Source: Clostridia bacterium (lineage in GTDB: Bacteria; Bacillota; Clostridia; Oscillospirales; Acutalibacteraceae). From it: a stretch of DNA of 36,217 nucleotides. The position numbers and the translations under genes were made by a program. Under the pieces are notes generated by a model that worked only from the letters and a program-made list of their open reading frames with translations, had not been told where the DNA came from and searched no databases. The DNA lies in assembly GCA_017549285.1 (NCBI GenBank), contig JAFYVE010000028.1, positions 1 to 36,217 of the forward strand. The letters are read 5' to 3'. This document shows positions 15,454 to 24,600 of this stretch, piece after piece. Within the stretch, counting starts at the first letter, position 1; each line of letters opens with the position of its first letter.

Positions 15454-16392
15454 ATGTACAAAGTTTTTATTGACGGTAATCAGGGTACTACAGGATTAAG
15501 ACTTTTTGACCGTCTGAGCAAAAGAAACGATATTGAACTGCTCACAATAAGCGAAAACTTAAGAAAAGACAGAGATGAGCGAAGACGTCTTATCAATGAA
15601 AGTGACATCACCTTCCTTTGCCTTCCCGATGAAGCATCAAGAGAATCTGTTTCACTCTGCGACAATGAAAACACAGTCATAATTGATACTTCAACTGCTC
15701 ACAGAACAAATCCCGACTGGGCATACGGTTTTGCAGAGCTTTCTGATGAACACAGAGCAAAAATTGCTTCATCAAAAAGAATTGCAGTCCCCGGCTGTCA
15801 CGCAAGCGGTTTTATTTCAATAGTCTACGCCCTTATCGCAAACGGCTTTATGCCTTCTGATTATCCCGTTGTCTGCCATTCACTCACAGGTTACAGCGGT
15901 GGCGGTAAGAAGATGATTAATGACTATGAAAACGAAAAGAAAGCTGAACTTTTTGCTCCTGGTCAGTACGGTATTTCTCAGAATCACAAGCATCTCAAGG
16001 AAATGAAAGTTATCACAGGTCTTTCGGACTTCCCTCTTTTCACTCCGATTGTTGATGACTATTACAGCGGAATGGCGACTACAGTTCCTCTTTTCACAAA
16101 GCTTCTCAACAAGACAAACATTACTGAAATTCACAAAATGTTCTGTGAACATTACAAAGATTCTGCATTTATTGAAGTTATGCCTCTTCATGGCGGTGAA
16201 ACTCCCGTTTCTTTTGTTTATGCCAATGAAAAAAGCGGCAAAGACTCAATGAAAATATTTATTTCGGGCAACGAAGAGAGAATTTTTATCACAAGTGTGT
16301 TTGACAATCTCGGAAAAGGCGCTTCGGGTGCCGCAGTTCAGTGTATGAACATCTCAATGGGTATTGACGAAACAACATCACTTGATATCTGA
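15454..16392 (+). CDS. argC: N-acetyl-gamma-glutamyl-phosphate reductase, short (type 2) form
   Basis: The 312-residue protein is the short ArgC type. GNQGTTG at 8-14 binds the nucleotide and the catalytic Cys115 lies in AVPGCHASGF. It reduces N-acetylglutamyl phosphate to the semialdehyde with NADPH, the third step of arginine synthesis. It is the first gene of the operon, behind the promoter and ARG-like box. AGGGG upstream serves as ribosome site, though its spacing of about 11 is long. argJ starts 14 bases after its stop. Confidence 0.95.
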   Translation: MYKVFIDGNQGTTGLRLFDRLSKRNDIELLTISENLRKDRDERRRLINESDITFLCLPDEASRESVSLCDNENTVIIDTSTAHRTNPDWAYGFAELSDEHRAKIASSKRIAVPGCHASGFISIVYALIANGFMPSDYPVVCHSLTGYSGGGKKMINDYENEKKAELFAPGQYGISQNHKHLKEMKVITGLSDFPLFTPIVDDYYSGMATTVPLFTKLLNKTNITEIHKMFCEHYKDSAFIEVMPLHGGETPVSFVYANEKSGKDSMKIFISGNEERIFITSVFDNLGKGASGAAVQCMNISMGIDETTSLDI

Positions 16393-16406
16393 AAGGAATT
16401 TTGACT

Positions 16407-17621
16407 ATGCAATACATAAACGGCGGCGTATGTGCGCCAAAAGGTTTCAAAGCAAGCGGTATTCACTGCGGAATCAGAAAAAACAAGACAAAGCGTGACC
16501 TTGCACTTATTGTAAGTGACTGCAAGGCATCGGCGGCGGCTATATATACACTCAACCTCGTAAAAGGTGCTCCCATTTACGTTACAAAAGACAACATTTC
16601 GGATGGTTTTGCTCAGGCTATGGTCTGCAACAGCGGAAATGCAAACACCTGTAATGCAGACGGTGTTGAAATTGCAACAAAGATGTGCGAAATCACAGCA
16701 AAGGCTGCAGGAATTGATGCAAAAGATGTTATTGTAGCTTCAACAGGTGTTATCGGACAGCCTCTTGATATCACTCCAATTGCTGACGGTATGCCTCAGC
16801 TTGTTTCAGAGCTTTCATATGATAACAGCATAAATGCCGCAGAAGCTATTATGACAACAGACACAGTAAAGAAAGAGTTTGCCGTAAACTTCACTCTCGG
16901 CGGAAAAGAATGTAAAATGGGCGGTATTGCAAAAGGCTCAGGTATGATTCACCCAAACATGGCAACTATGCTTGTATTCATCACAACTGATGCGGCAATT
17001 TCTTCCGAGCTTCTTCACAAGGCTCTTTATTCAGATGCTCAGAAGAGCTTCAACATGATAAGCATTGACGGTGACACATCAACTAACGATATGGTTTCAG
17101 TTATGGCTAACGGTATGGCAGGCAATGAAATAATTACCGAAGAAAACGAAGACTTTGAAGTTTTCACAAAAGCTCTTGCCATGATTACGGAAAAACTCTG
17201 CCGTGCTATCGCAAAAGACGGTGAAGGCGCAACAAAGCTCGTTGAATGTTTTGTTTCAGGCGGTAAGGACTGGCATACAGCAAAGACAGTAGCAAAGTCA
17301 GTTATCTGTTCATCACTTTTCAAGGCTGCAATGTTCGGTGCCGATGCTAACTGGGGGCGTGTACTGTGCGCAATCGGTTACAGCGGTGCAGATGTTGATG
17401 TCACAAAAATTGACGTTTCATTCACAAGTGAAAAAGGCACTATCGAAGTATGCAAGGACGGTGCAGGCATTCCTTTCAGCGAAGAAAAGGCAAAGGAAAT
17501 ACTTCTCTGTGATGAAATCAAGGTAAACGTTAACCTCAAAGACGGTAATGCAGATGCAGTAGCAAGAGGTTGCGACCTTACTTACGATTACGTCAAAATC
17601 AACGGCGATTACAGAACTTAA
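16407..17621 (+). CDS. argJ: Bifunctional ornithine acetyltransferase / N-acetylglutamate synthase
   Basis: The 404-residue protein recycles the acetyl group from N-acetylornithine to glutamate and may also acetylate glutamate from acetyl-CoA. The self-cleavage site is KGSGMIHPNMATML, where the Thr after Ala becomes the N-terminal nucleophile of the beta chain. The FNMISIDGDTSTNDM and GADANWGR segments are also typical. An in-frame TTG at 16401 exists, but AAAGGA is correctly spaced (9 bases) only for the ATG at 16407. Its presence means the operon uses the cyclic acetyl route, so no argE or argA would be needed if it is bifunctional. Confidence 0.95.
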   Translation: MQYINGGVCAPKGFKASGIHCGIRKNKTKRDLALIVSDCKASAAAIYTLNLVKGAPIYVTKDNISDGFAQAMVCNSGNANTCNADGVEIATKMCEITAKAAGIDAKDVIVASTGVIGQPLDITPIADGMPQLVSELSYDNSINAAEAIMTTDTVKKEFAVNFTLGGKECKMGGIAKGSGMIHPNMATMLVFITTDAAISSELLHKALYSDAQKSFNMISIDGDTSTNDMVSVMANGMAGNEIITEENEDFEVFTKALAMITEKLCRAIAKDGEGATKLVECFVSGGKDWHTAKTVAKSVICSSLFKAAMFGADANWGRVLCAIGYSGADVDVTKIDVSFTSEKGTIEVCKDGAGIPFSEEKAKEILLCDEIKVNVNLKDGNADAVARGCDLTYDYVKINGDYRT

Positions 17622-17632
17622 GGAGTAACATT

Positions 17633-18487
17633 ATGGATATTTCAAATGCACAGAGAGCCGAGATATTAACCCAGGCTCTCCCCTATATACAGAAATACAG
17701 AAACAAGACCATAGTTGTAAAATACGGCGGAAACGCAATGATAAGCGAGGAGCTCAAAGAAGCTGTTATCGGTGACCTTGTACTTCTTTCACTTATCGGC
17801 ATCAGAGTTGTTCTTGTCCACGGCGGCGGTCCCGAAATTAATGACCTCCTCAAAAAGACAGGTAAAAAAAGTGAATTTATCGACGGTCTCCGTGTAACAG
17901 ACGAAGAAACCATCGAAGCCGTACAGATGGTTCTTGCAGGAAAAATCAACAAGAATCTTGTTAATAAAATCGGCAATATGGGCGGTAAAGCTGTAGGTCT
18001 TTGCGGTATTGACGGTCAGATGATCAAGGCAAAACAGCTCGATGATATCCACGGCTATGTCGGTGACATCACAGAAGTCAACACAACCGTCATCACAGAC
18101 CTTCTTGACAACGGCTATATTCCCGTTATTTCAACGGTTGCTTTCGACGAAGAAAACAATTCGTACAATATCAACGCAGATACTGCAGCAGCTTACATTG
18201 CAGGTGCGCTCAAAGCAGAAAGCCTTATCAATATGACTGATATCCCCGGTCTTATGCGTGACACAAACGACCCGTCATCACTTATCAAAAAGCTTTATCT
18301 CAGTGATGCGAGAGAGCTTATGCACGACGGTGTTATCTCGGGCGGTATGATTCCCAAGGTAGAGTGCTGTGTTGAAGCTATCAGAATGGGTGTTAAAAAA
18401 GTTTTCATCATTGACGGCAGAATCCCCCATGCAATTCTCATTGAAACCCTTACCGATGAAGGTATCGGCACAATGTTTATAGAGTAA
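17633..18487 (+). CDS. argB: Acetylglutamate kinase
   Basis: The 284-residue amino-acid kinase phosphorylates N-acetylglutamate. Family features are VVKYGGNAM near the N-terminus, LVHGGGPEIN, and ADTAAAYIAGALKAE with NMTDIPGLM towards the end. The frame extends upstream into argJ, but AAGGAG at 17620-17625 fits the ATG at 17633, 11 bases after the argJ stop. The N-terminal helix region before the core is compatible with arginine-sensitive forms, though feedback control cannot be settled by eye. Confidence 0.95.
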   Translation: MDISNAQRAEILTQALPYIQKYRNKTIVVKYGGNAMISEELKEAVIGDLVLLSLIGIRVVLVHGGGPEINDLLKKTGKKSEFIDGLRVTDEETIEAVQMVLAGKINKNLVNKIGNMGGKAVGLCGIDGQMIKAKQLDDIHGYVGDITEVNTTVITDLLDNGYIPVISTVAFDEENNSYNINADTAAAYIAGALKAESLINMTDIPGLMRDTNDPSSLIKKLYLSDARELMHDGVISGGMIPKVECCVEAIRMGVKKVFIIDGRIPHAILIETLTDEGIGTMFIE

Positions 18488-18497
18488 GGTGTTAAAA

Positions 18498-19661
18498 ATG
18501 ACAACAATTGAAAAAGATAAACAATATATTGCCAATACATACGGCAGATTCCCCGTAACCCTTGTAAGCGGTCACGGGGCAACTGCTGTTGACGAAAACG
18601 GCAAAGAATATATAGATATGGGCACAGGAATCGGCGTTAATGCTTTCGGTTACTGTGACAAGGAATGGGTTGAGGCTGTCACACAGCAGCTTAACACCCT
18701 TCAGCACACTTCAAACCTCTTCTATACTCAGCCCGGTGTTGAACTTGCAGAGCTTCTTTGCAAGAAATCGGGAATGAAGAAGTGCTTCTTCGGCAATTCA
18801 GGTGCAGAGGCAAATGAATGTGCAATCAAGGCCGCAAGAAAGTATTCACTTGATAAATATAATAATCCTGACAGAAACGTTATCATTTCACTCACCCAGA
18901 GCTTTCACGGCAGAACTCTTGCTACTCTCAAGGCAACAGGTCAGGATGTTTTTCACACAACCTTCGGACCCTTTCCGGAGGGTTTTGTATATGCAGAGGC
19001 TAACAATTTCGACTCTTTTATGAGTGTTTATAACGAAAATGTCTGTGCAGTCATTATGGAAATGGTTCAGGGTGAAGGCGGAGTCATTCCTTTAAATAAT
19101 AATTTTATTATAAAAGTAATTGAATTTTGTAAAAAATATGATATAATTGTAATAATAGACGAGGTTCAGACCGGCAACGGCAGAACAGGCAGTATGTATG
19201 CTTATCAGCAGTTCGGAATTGAACCCGATCTTGTTTCAACTGCAAAGGGTATTGCAGGTGGTCTTCCCATGGGTGTATGTCTCTTCGGTGAAAAGACAAA
19301 AGACACTATGACACCCTCATCACACGGTTCAACATTCGGTATGAATCCCGTTGTTGCAGCAGGTGCTTTAAGCATTGTAAAAAGGCTTGACGAGGACTTC
19401 CTTGCATCTGTAAGAGCAAAGGGTGAATACATCAGAAAACGTCTTGCAGAGTGTAAAAACGTTAAAAGCGTAACGGGTATGGGACTTATGCTCGGCATTG
19501 AAACAACAAAGGATGCAAAAGAAGTTGTTATGAAGTGCATCGAAAAAGGAGTTCTCCCCCTTACTGCAAAAACTAAAATAAGACTTCTTCCGCCTCTCAA
19601 TATTTCAGACGAAGAACTTGAGAAGGCTATGGATATAATCACGGAGGTAATTGAAGAATGA
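18498..19661 (+). CDS. argD: Acetylornithine aminotransferase
   Basis: The 387-residue class III PLP enzyme converts N-acetylglutamate semialdehyde to N-acetylornithine with glutamate as donor. Visible features are FGNSGAEANECAIKAARK, SFHGRT, the PLP-ring aspartate in IIDEVQTGNGRTG and the Schiff-base Lys in VSTAKGIAGGLPMG. A GTG at 18489 is in frame, but AAGGTG spacing favours the ATG at 18498. The stop overlaps the argF start (ATGA), giving coupled translation. Confidence 0.94.
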   Translation: MTTIEKDKQYIANTYGRFPVTLVSGHGATAVDENGKEYIDMGTGIGVNAFGYCDKEWVEAVTQQLNTLQHTSNLFYTQPGVELAELLCKKSGMKKCFFGNSGAEANECAIKAARKYSLDKYNNPDRNVIISLTQSFHGRTLATLKATGQDVFHTTFGPFPEGFVYAEANNFDSFMSVYNENVCAVIMEMVQGEGGVIPLNNNFIIKVIEFCKKYDIIVIIDEVQTGNGRTGSMYAYQQFGIEPDLVSTAKGIAGGLPMGVCLFGEKTKDTMTPSSHGSTFGMNPVVAAGALSIVKRLDEDFLASVRAKGEYIRKRLAECKNVKSVTGMGLMLGIETTKDAKEVVMKCIEKGVLPLTAKTKIRLLPPLNISDEELEKAMDIITEVIEE

Positions 19662-20584
19662 AACACTTACTCAAATTAGGTGATTATTCAGAGAAAGAAA
19701 TTCTCTCAATACTCAACCTTGCGGACCAGCTCAAATATGAGAAAAAGCACAACATTGAGCATCACTATCTTAAAGGCAAGACTCTCGGTATGATTTTTGC
19801 AAAGTCATCAACAAGAACAAGAGTTTCTTTTGAAGTAGGTATGTATGACCTCGGCGGATCGGCACTCTTCCTTTCAAATGCTAACACTCAGCTCGGCAGA
19901 GGCGAACCCGTTGAAGACACAGCAAGAGTTCTTTCACGTTATCTTGACGGTATTATGATCAGAACTTTCGATCAGGAAGAAGTTGAAACTCTCGCAAAAT
20001 ACGGTTCAATCCCCATCATCAACGGTCTTACAGACTATGCTCATCCCTGTCAGGTTCTTGCTGACCTTATGACAATCCGTGAATTCAAGAACACATTCAA
20101 GGGTATGAAACTTACATTCATCGGTGACGGCAACAATATGTGTAACTCACTTATCGTAGGCTGTATCAAGGTAGGTATGGATGTTGCAGTTGCTTGTCCC
20201 AAGGGTTATGAACCCGATGCAGACATTGTAAAATGGGCTAACGAAACAGGCAAATTCACACTCACAACAGATATCTTTGAAGCTGCAAAGGATGCTGATG
20301 TTCTTTACACAGACGTCTGGGCATCAATGGGTGAAGAAGCTGAAGCTGAAGAAAGAAAGAAGATTTTTGCAGGTTATCAGATTAATTCAGAACTTATGGC
20401 TGTTGCTCATCCCGATGCTATGGTTCTTCATTGCTTACCTGCTCACAGAGAGGAAGAAATCACAGCTGAAGTTTTTGAAGCTCACGCTGATGAAATCTTT
20501 GAAGAAGCTGAGAACAGACTTCACGCTCAGAAAGCTGTTCTTGTAAAACTTATGAAAGAACAGTATCAGGAAAACAGTAAATAA
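19658..20584 (+). CDS. argF: Ornithine carbamoyltransferase
   Basis: The 308-residue enzyme joins carbamoyl phosphate and ornithine to give citrulline. The carbamoyl-phosphate site SSTRTRVSFE, DYAHPCQVLADL, and the ornithine-site HCLPAHREEE are all present, so it is an ornithine rather than an aspartate enzyme and looks active. GGAGG inside the end of argD precedes the start. It lies directly before carA and carB, so carbamoyl phosphate made by that pair is probably meant for this enzyme. Confidence 0.95.
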   Translation: MKHLLKLGDYSEKEILSILNLADQLKYEKKHNIEHHYLKGKTLGMIFAKSSTRTRVSFEVGMYDLGGSALFLSNANTQLGRGEPVEDTARVLSRYLDGIMIRTFDQEEVETLAKYGSIPIINGLTDYAHPCQVLADLMTIREFKNTFKGMKLTFIGDGNNMCNSLIVGCIKVGMDVAVACPKGYEPDADIVKWANETGKFTLTTDIFEAAKDADVLYTDVWASMGEEAEAEERKKIFAGYQINSELMAVAHPDAMVLHCLPAHREEEITAEVFEAHADEIFEEAENRLHAQKAVLVKLMKEQYQENSK

Positions 20585-20626
20585 TGAAAGCCCCTGAGTT
20601 TTCAATCTAATATAAAGGGTGATTTT

Positions 20627-21682
20627 ATGAAAAAAATGTACATTGTACTCGAAGACGGACATATCTTCGAAGGCAAGGGTTACGGTGCAACGGGTGAAGC
20701 CGTCGGTGAACTTGTTTTCACAACCGGTGTTGTCGGTTATATCGAAACTCTTACAGATGCCGCTTATTACGGTCAGGTTGTTCTTCAGACATTCCCTCTT
20801 ATCGGTAATTACGGCATAATTGACGAAGACACAAACGGTGCAAAACCCGTTATAAAGGCTTATATTGCAAGAGAAATCTGTGATATGCCTTCAAACTTCA
20901 GATGTGAAGGTTTACTTGAAGATTATCTCAAGGAAAACGGAATTATTGCTGTCTGCGATGTTGACACAAGAGAACTTACCAAGCTTGTCCGTGAAAACGG
21001 TGCTATGAATGTCTGCATTACAGAAAATCCCAAGGATGTTGACCTTGAAGAACTCAAAGCTTATGAAATCAAAGATGCTCTTGCATCGGTTGCTTCAAAT
21101 AAAAAAGGTTACTTTGAAGCTGAAGAAAATAAATACTCGGTTGCTATGCTCGATTGCGGTGCTACGGCAAATGCTATCGAAAAACTTACAGACAAAGGCT
21201 GCAACGTTACTGTATTCCCCTACAACACAAAGGCTTCTGAAATTCTTGACGGCTCATTTGACGGTGTTGTTGTTTCAAACGGCCCCGGAAATCCTGCAGA
21301 AAACACAGACGTTATCGCTGAAGTTGCAAAACTTATGGCAGAAAAGCCCGTATTCGGTTTCGGTCTCGGTCATCAGCTTATGGCACTTGCAAAAGGCGGA
21401 CAGACTTCTAAAATGAAGTTTGGTCACAGAGGCGGAAGTGTTCCCGTAAGAAATGCAGTTGACGGCAAAGTTTTTGCAACTCATCAGAATCACGGTTACG
21501 TTGTTTCTGAAATTCCCTCAGATGCAAAAGTTCTTTTCACAAATGTCAGTGATAAAACAAACGAAGGTCTTGAATATGCAAATGCATTTTCAATCCAGTT
21601 TACACCCGACTGCTTCTCTGCAACGGTTGATACAGACAAAATTTACGATAAATTCATTTCACTTATGGGAGGTGACAAGTAA
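20627..21682 (+). CDS. carA: Carbamoyl-phosphate synthase small subunit with a dead glutaminase site
   Basis: The 351-residue protein is full length and aligns by motif with CarA along its whole course (FTTGVVGYIETLTD, LIGNYGIIDED, VVSNGPGNP, THQNHGYVV). The catalytic residues are missing. The nucleophile motif GICLGHQ reads GFGLGHQ, so Cys is Gly246 (codon GGT at 21362-21364). The His/Glu motif QFHPE reads QFTPD, giving Thr326 and Asp328. The glutamine-contact Ser in TDPSY is Ala46. The subunit can therefore hardly hydrolyse glutamine; it may survive as a structural partner for an ammonia-using CarB. There is no frameshift, and the stop overlaps the carB start by one base. A second active carA elsewhere in the genome cannot be excluded. 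Confidence 0.92.
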   Translation: MKKMYIVLEDGHIFEGKGYGATGEAVGELVFTTGVVGYIETLTDAAYYGQVVLQTFPLIGNYGIIDEDTNGAKPVIKAYIAREICDMPSNFRCEGLLEDYLKENGIIAVCDVDTRELTKLVRENGAMNVCITENPKDVDLEELKAYEIKDALASVASNKKGYFEAEENKYSVAMLDCGATANAIEKLTDKGCNVTVFPYNTKASEILDGSFDGVVVSNGPGNPAENTDVIAEVAKLMAEKPVFGFGLGHQLMALAKGGQTSKMKFGHRGGSVPVRNAVDGKVFATHQNHGYVVSEIPSDAKVLFTNVSDKTNEGLEYANAFSIQFTPDCFSATVDTDKIYDKFISLMGGDK

Positions 21683-24600
21683 TGCCGCTTAATAAAGACA
21701 TAAAAAAGGTTCTCGTTATCGGTTCAGGTCCTATCGTTATCGGTCAGGCTGCCGAATTCGACTACGCAGGTACTCAGGCCTGTAAAATCCTCAAGGATGA
21801 AGGTCTTGACGTAATACTTGTCAACTCTAACCCCGCTACCATTATGACAGATAATGCAAATGCGGATGAAATTTATCTTGAACCTCTGACAGAAGAAACT
21901 GTTATGAGAATCATTGAAAAAGAAAAGCCCGACTCAGTTCTTGCAGGTCTCGGCGGTCAGACAGGTCTTACCATCGGTATGCAGCTTGCAAAGAGCGGTT
22001 TCCTCGCAAAGCACGGTGTAAAGCTTATCGGTACAAATGCCGAAGCTATTGACCGTTCTGAAGACAGAGAGCTTTTTAAAGAAACAATGGAATCAATCGG
22101 TCAGCCCTGTATTCCTTCAGACATCGCAACTGAAGCTGAGCAGGCACGTGAGATTGCAAAGAGAATCGGCTTCCCCGTTATCATCCGTCCCGCTTTCACC
22201 CTTGGCGGCGCAGGTGGCGGTGTTGCTTACAATGAAGAAGAACTTATGCCTATTGTTCACAACGGTCTTCTTCTCTCTCCCATCAATCAGATTCTTGTTG
22301 AAAAATATATCTACGGCTGGAAAGAAGTTGAATTTGAAGCAATGCGTGACAGCGCAGGTAACGCTATCGCAGTCTGCTCAATGGAAAACTTCGACCCCGT
22401 TGGTGTTCATACAGGTGACAGTATCGTTATTGCTCCCGCTGTTACTCTTTCAAACAAAGAGTTTATGATGCTCCGTAATGCTTCACTCAAAATCATTGAA
22501 GCACTCGGCATCGAAGGCGGTTGTAACTGTCAGTTTGCTCTTAATCCCGAATCATTTGAATATGCAGTTATCGAAGTTAATCCCCGTGTTTCACGTTCAT
22601 CAGCTCTTGCATCAAAGGCAACAGGTTATCCGATTGCAAAGGTTGCAACAAAAGTTGCTCTCGGCTATACACTCGATGAAATCAGAAACGACGTTACAGG
22701 TGAAACATTTGCTTGTTTCGAGCCTACTGTTGACTACTGCGTAATCAAACTCCCCAAATGGCCCTTTGACAAGTTCATCAACGAAAAGAGAAAACTCGGC
22801 ACACAGATGAAGGCAACAGGCGAAGTTATGTCAATCGCTCCCTGCTTTGAAGCTGCAATTATGAAAGCTGTCCGCGGTGCTGAAATTTCACTTGATACTC
22901 TTAATTTCAAAAAGGTTCAGGACCCTGAAATCGACATCGTTGCAAAACTTCACGATGTTGATGATATCCGTCTTTTCACAGTATTTGAAGCTCTCAAGAG
23001 AGGCGTTTCAACAGAAACAATTCACGATATCACAAAGATTGACGAATGGTTCATTGAAAAGCTCAGAAATCTTGCTGACTACGAAGCTGAAATTGCAAAC
23101 GGTCTCACAGATGAACTTTACCTCAAGGGTAAGAAATACGGATATACAGATGCCGCTATTGAAAGAATCAGCGGTTCAAAAATAGAAAATCCCCGTGATG
23201 CTGTTTACAAGATGGTTGACACATGTGCGGCTGAATACAAGGCTCTTACACCTTATTTCTACTCCACATATGACAACGACTGTGAAGCAAGAGATTATCT
23301 CAAGGGCAACACAAAGAAGAAGATTATAGTTCTCGGTTCAGGTCCCATCAGAATCGGTCAGGGCATTGAATTCGACTACTCATCAGTTCATTGTGTATGG
23401 ACTCTCAAGAATCTCGGCTATGAAGTTGTTATCATCAACAACAACCCCGAAACAGTTTCAACAGACTTCGACACAGCTGACAGACTCTACTTTGAACCTC
23501 TCACTCCCGAAGATGTTCTCAACGTTATCAAGACAGAACAGCCCGAAGGTGTCGTTGTTGCATTCGGCGGACAGACAGCTATCAAGCTCACAAAGTTCCT
23601 TGATGACAACGGATTCAAGATTTTCGGAACATCAGCTGAAGGTATCGACATTGCAGAAGACAGAGAAAAGTTCGATGCTCTTCTTGAAAAGTTCGGTATC
23701 AGACGTCCCAAGGGTATGGGTGTTCTTACACTCGAAGAAGCTCTTGATGCGGCTCACACTCTCACATATCCCGTACTTCTCCGTCCTTCATACGTTATCG
23801 GCGGTCAGAACATGACTATCGCATACAACGATGAAGACGTAAGAAAATACATGAACATCATTCTTTCAGGTAAGATTGAAAATCCCGTTCTTGTTGACAA
23901 ATACATGATGGGTTCAGAACTTGAAGTTGACGTTATTTCAGACGGTAAAGATGTTCTTATCCCCGGTATCATGCAGCACGTTGAACGTGCAGGTGTTCAC
24001 TCAGGTGACTCAATTGCAGTTTATCCCCCCTACAACCTTCGTGACACAATGAAACAGACAATCATTGACTGTTCAACAAATCTTGCTCTTGCACTCGGCA
24101 CAAAGGGTCTTGTTAACATTCAGTACCTCATTTACGAAAATGAGCTTTATGTTATCGAAGTTAACCCCAGAGCTTCAAGAACAATTCCTTATATCAGTAA
24201 GGTTACGGGCGTACCTATGGTTGATATTGCAACAAAGGTTATGACAGGTACTCCCCTTAAAGATTTAGGCTTCGGCACAGGTCTTTACAAGACTCCCCCT
24301 TACTTTGCTGTCAAAGTTCCCGTCTTCTCATTTGAGAAACTTCTTGATGCTAACTCAAGCCTTGGTCCTGAAATGAAATCAACAGGTGAAGTTCTCGGTG
24401 TCGGTAAGACAATCGATGAAGCACTCTTCAAGGGTCTTGTTTCAGCAGGTTTTGAGATTGCTCCCAAGGAACTCGGCAAGGAAATGGGTGTTTACATCAC
24501 AGTTAAGGATGCTGACAAGCCCGAAGTTGTTGACCTTGCAAGAAAGTTCCATGATCTTGGTCTCAAGATTTACGCAACAGAAGGTACTGCTAAAGTTATC

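Noticed and set aside
21362-21364. Selenocysteine or recoding explanation for the missing Cys in CarA
   Set aside because: The codon is GGT (Gly), not TGA, and the His and Glu of the triad are changed too.
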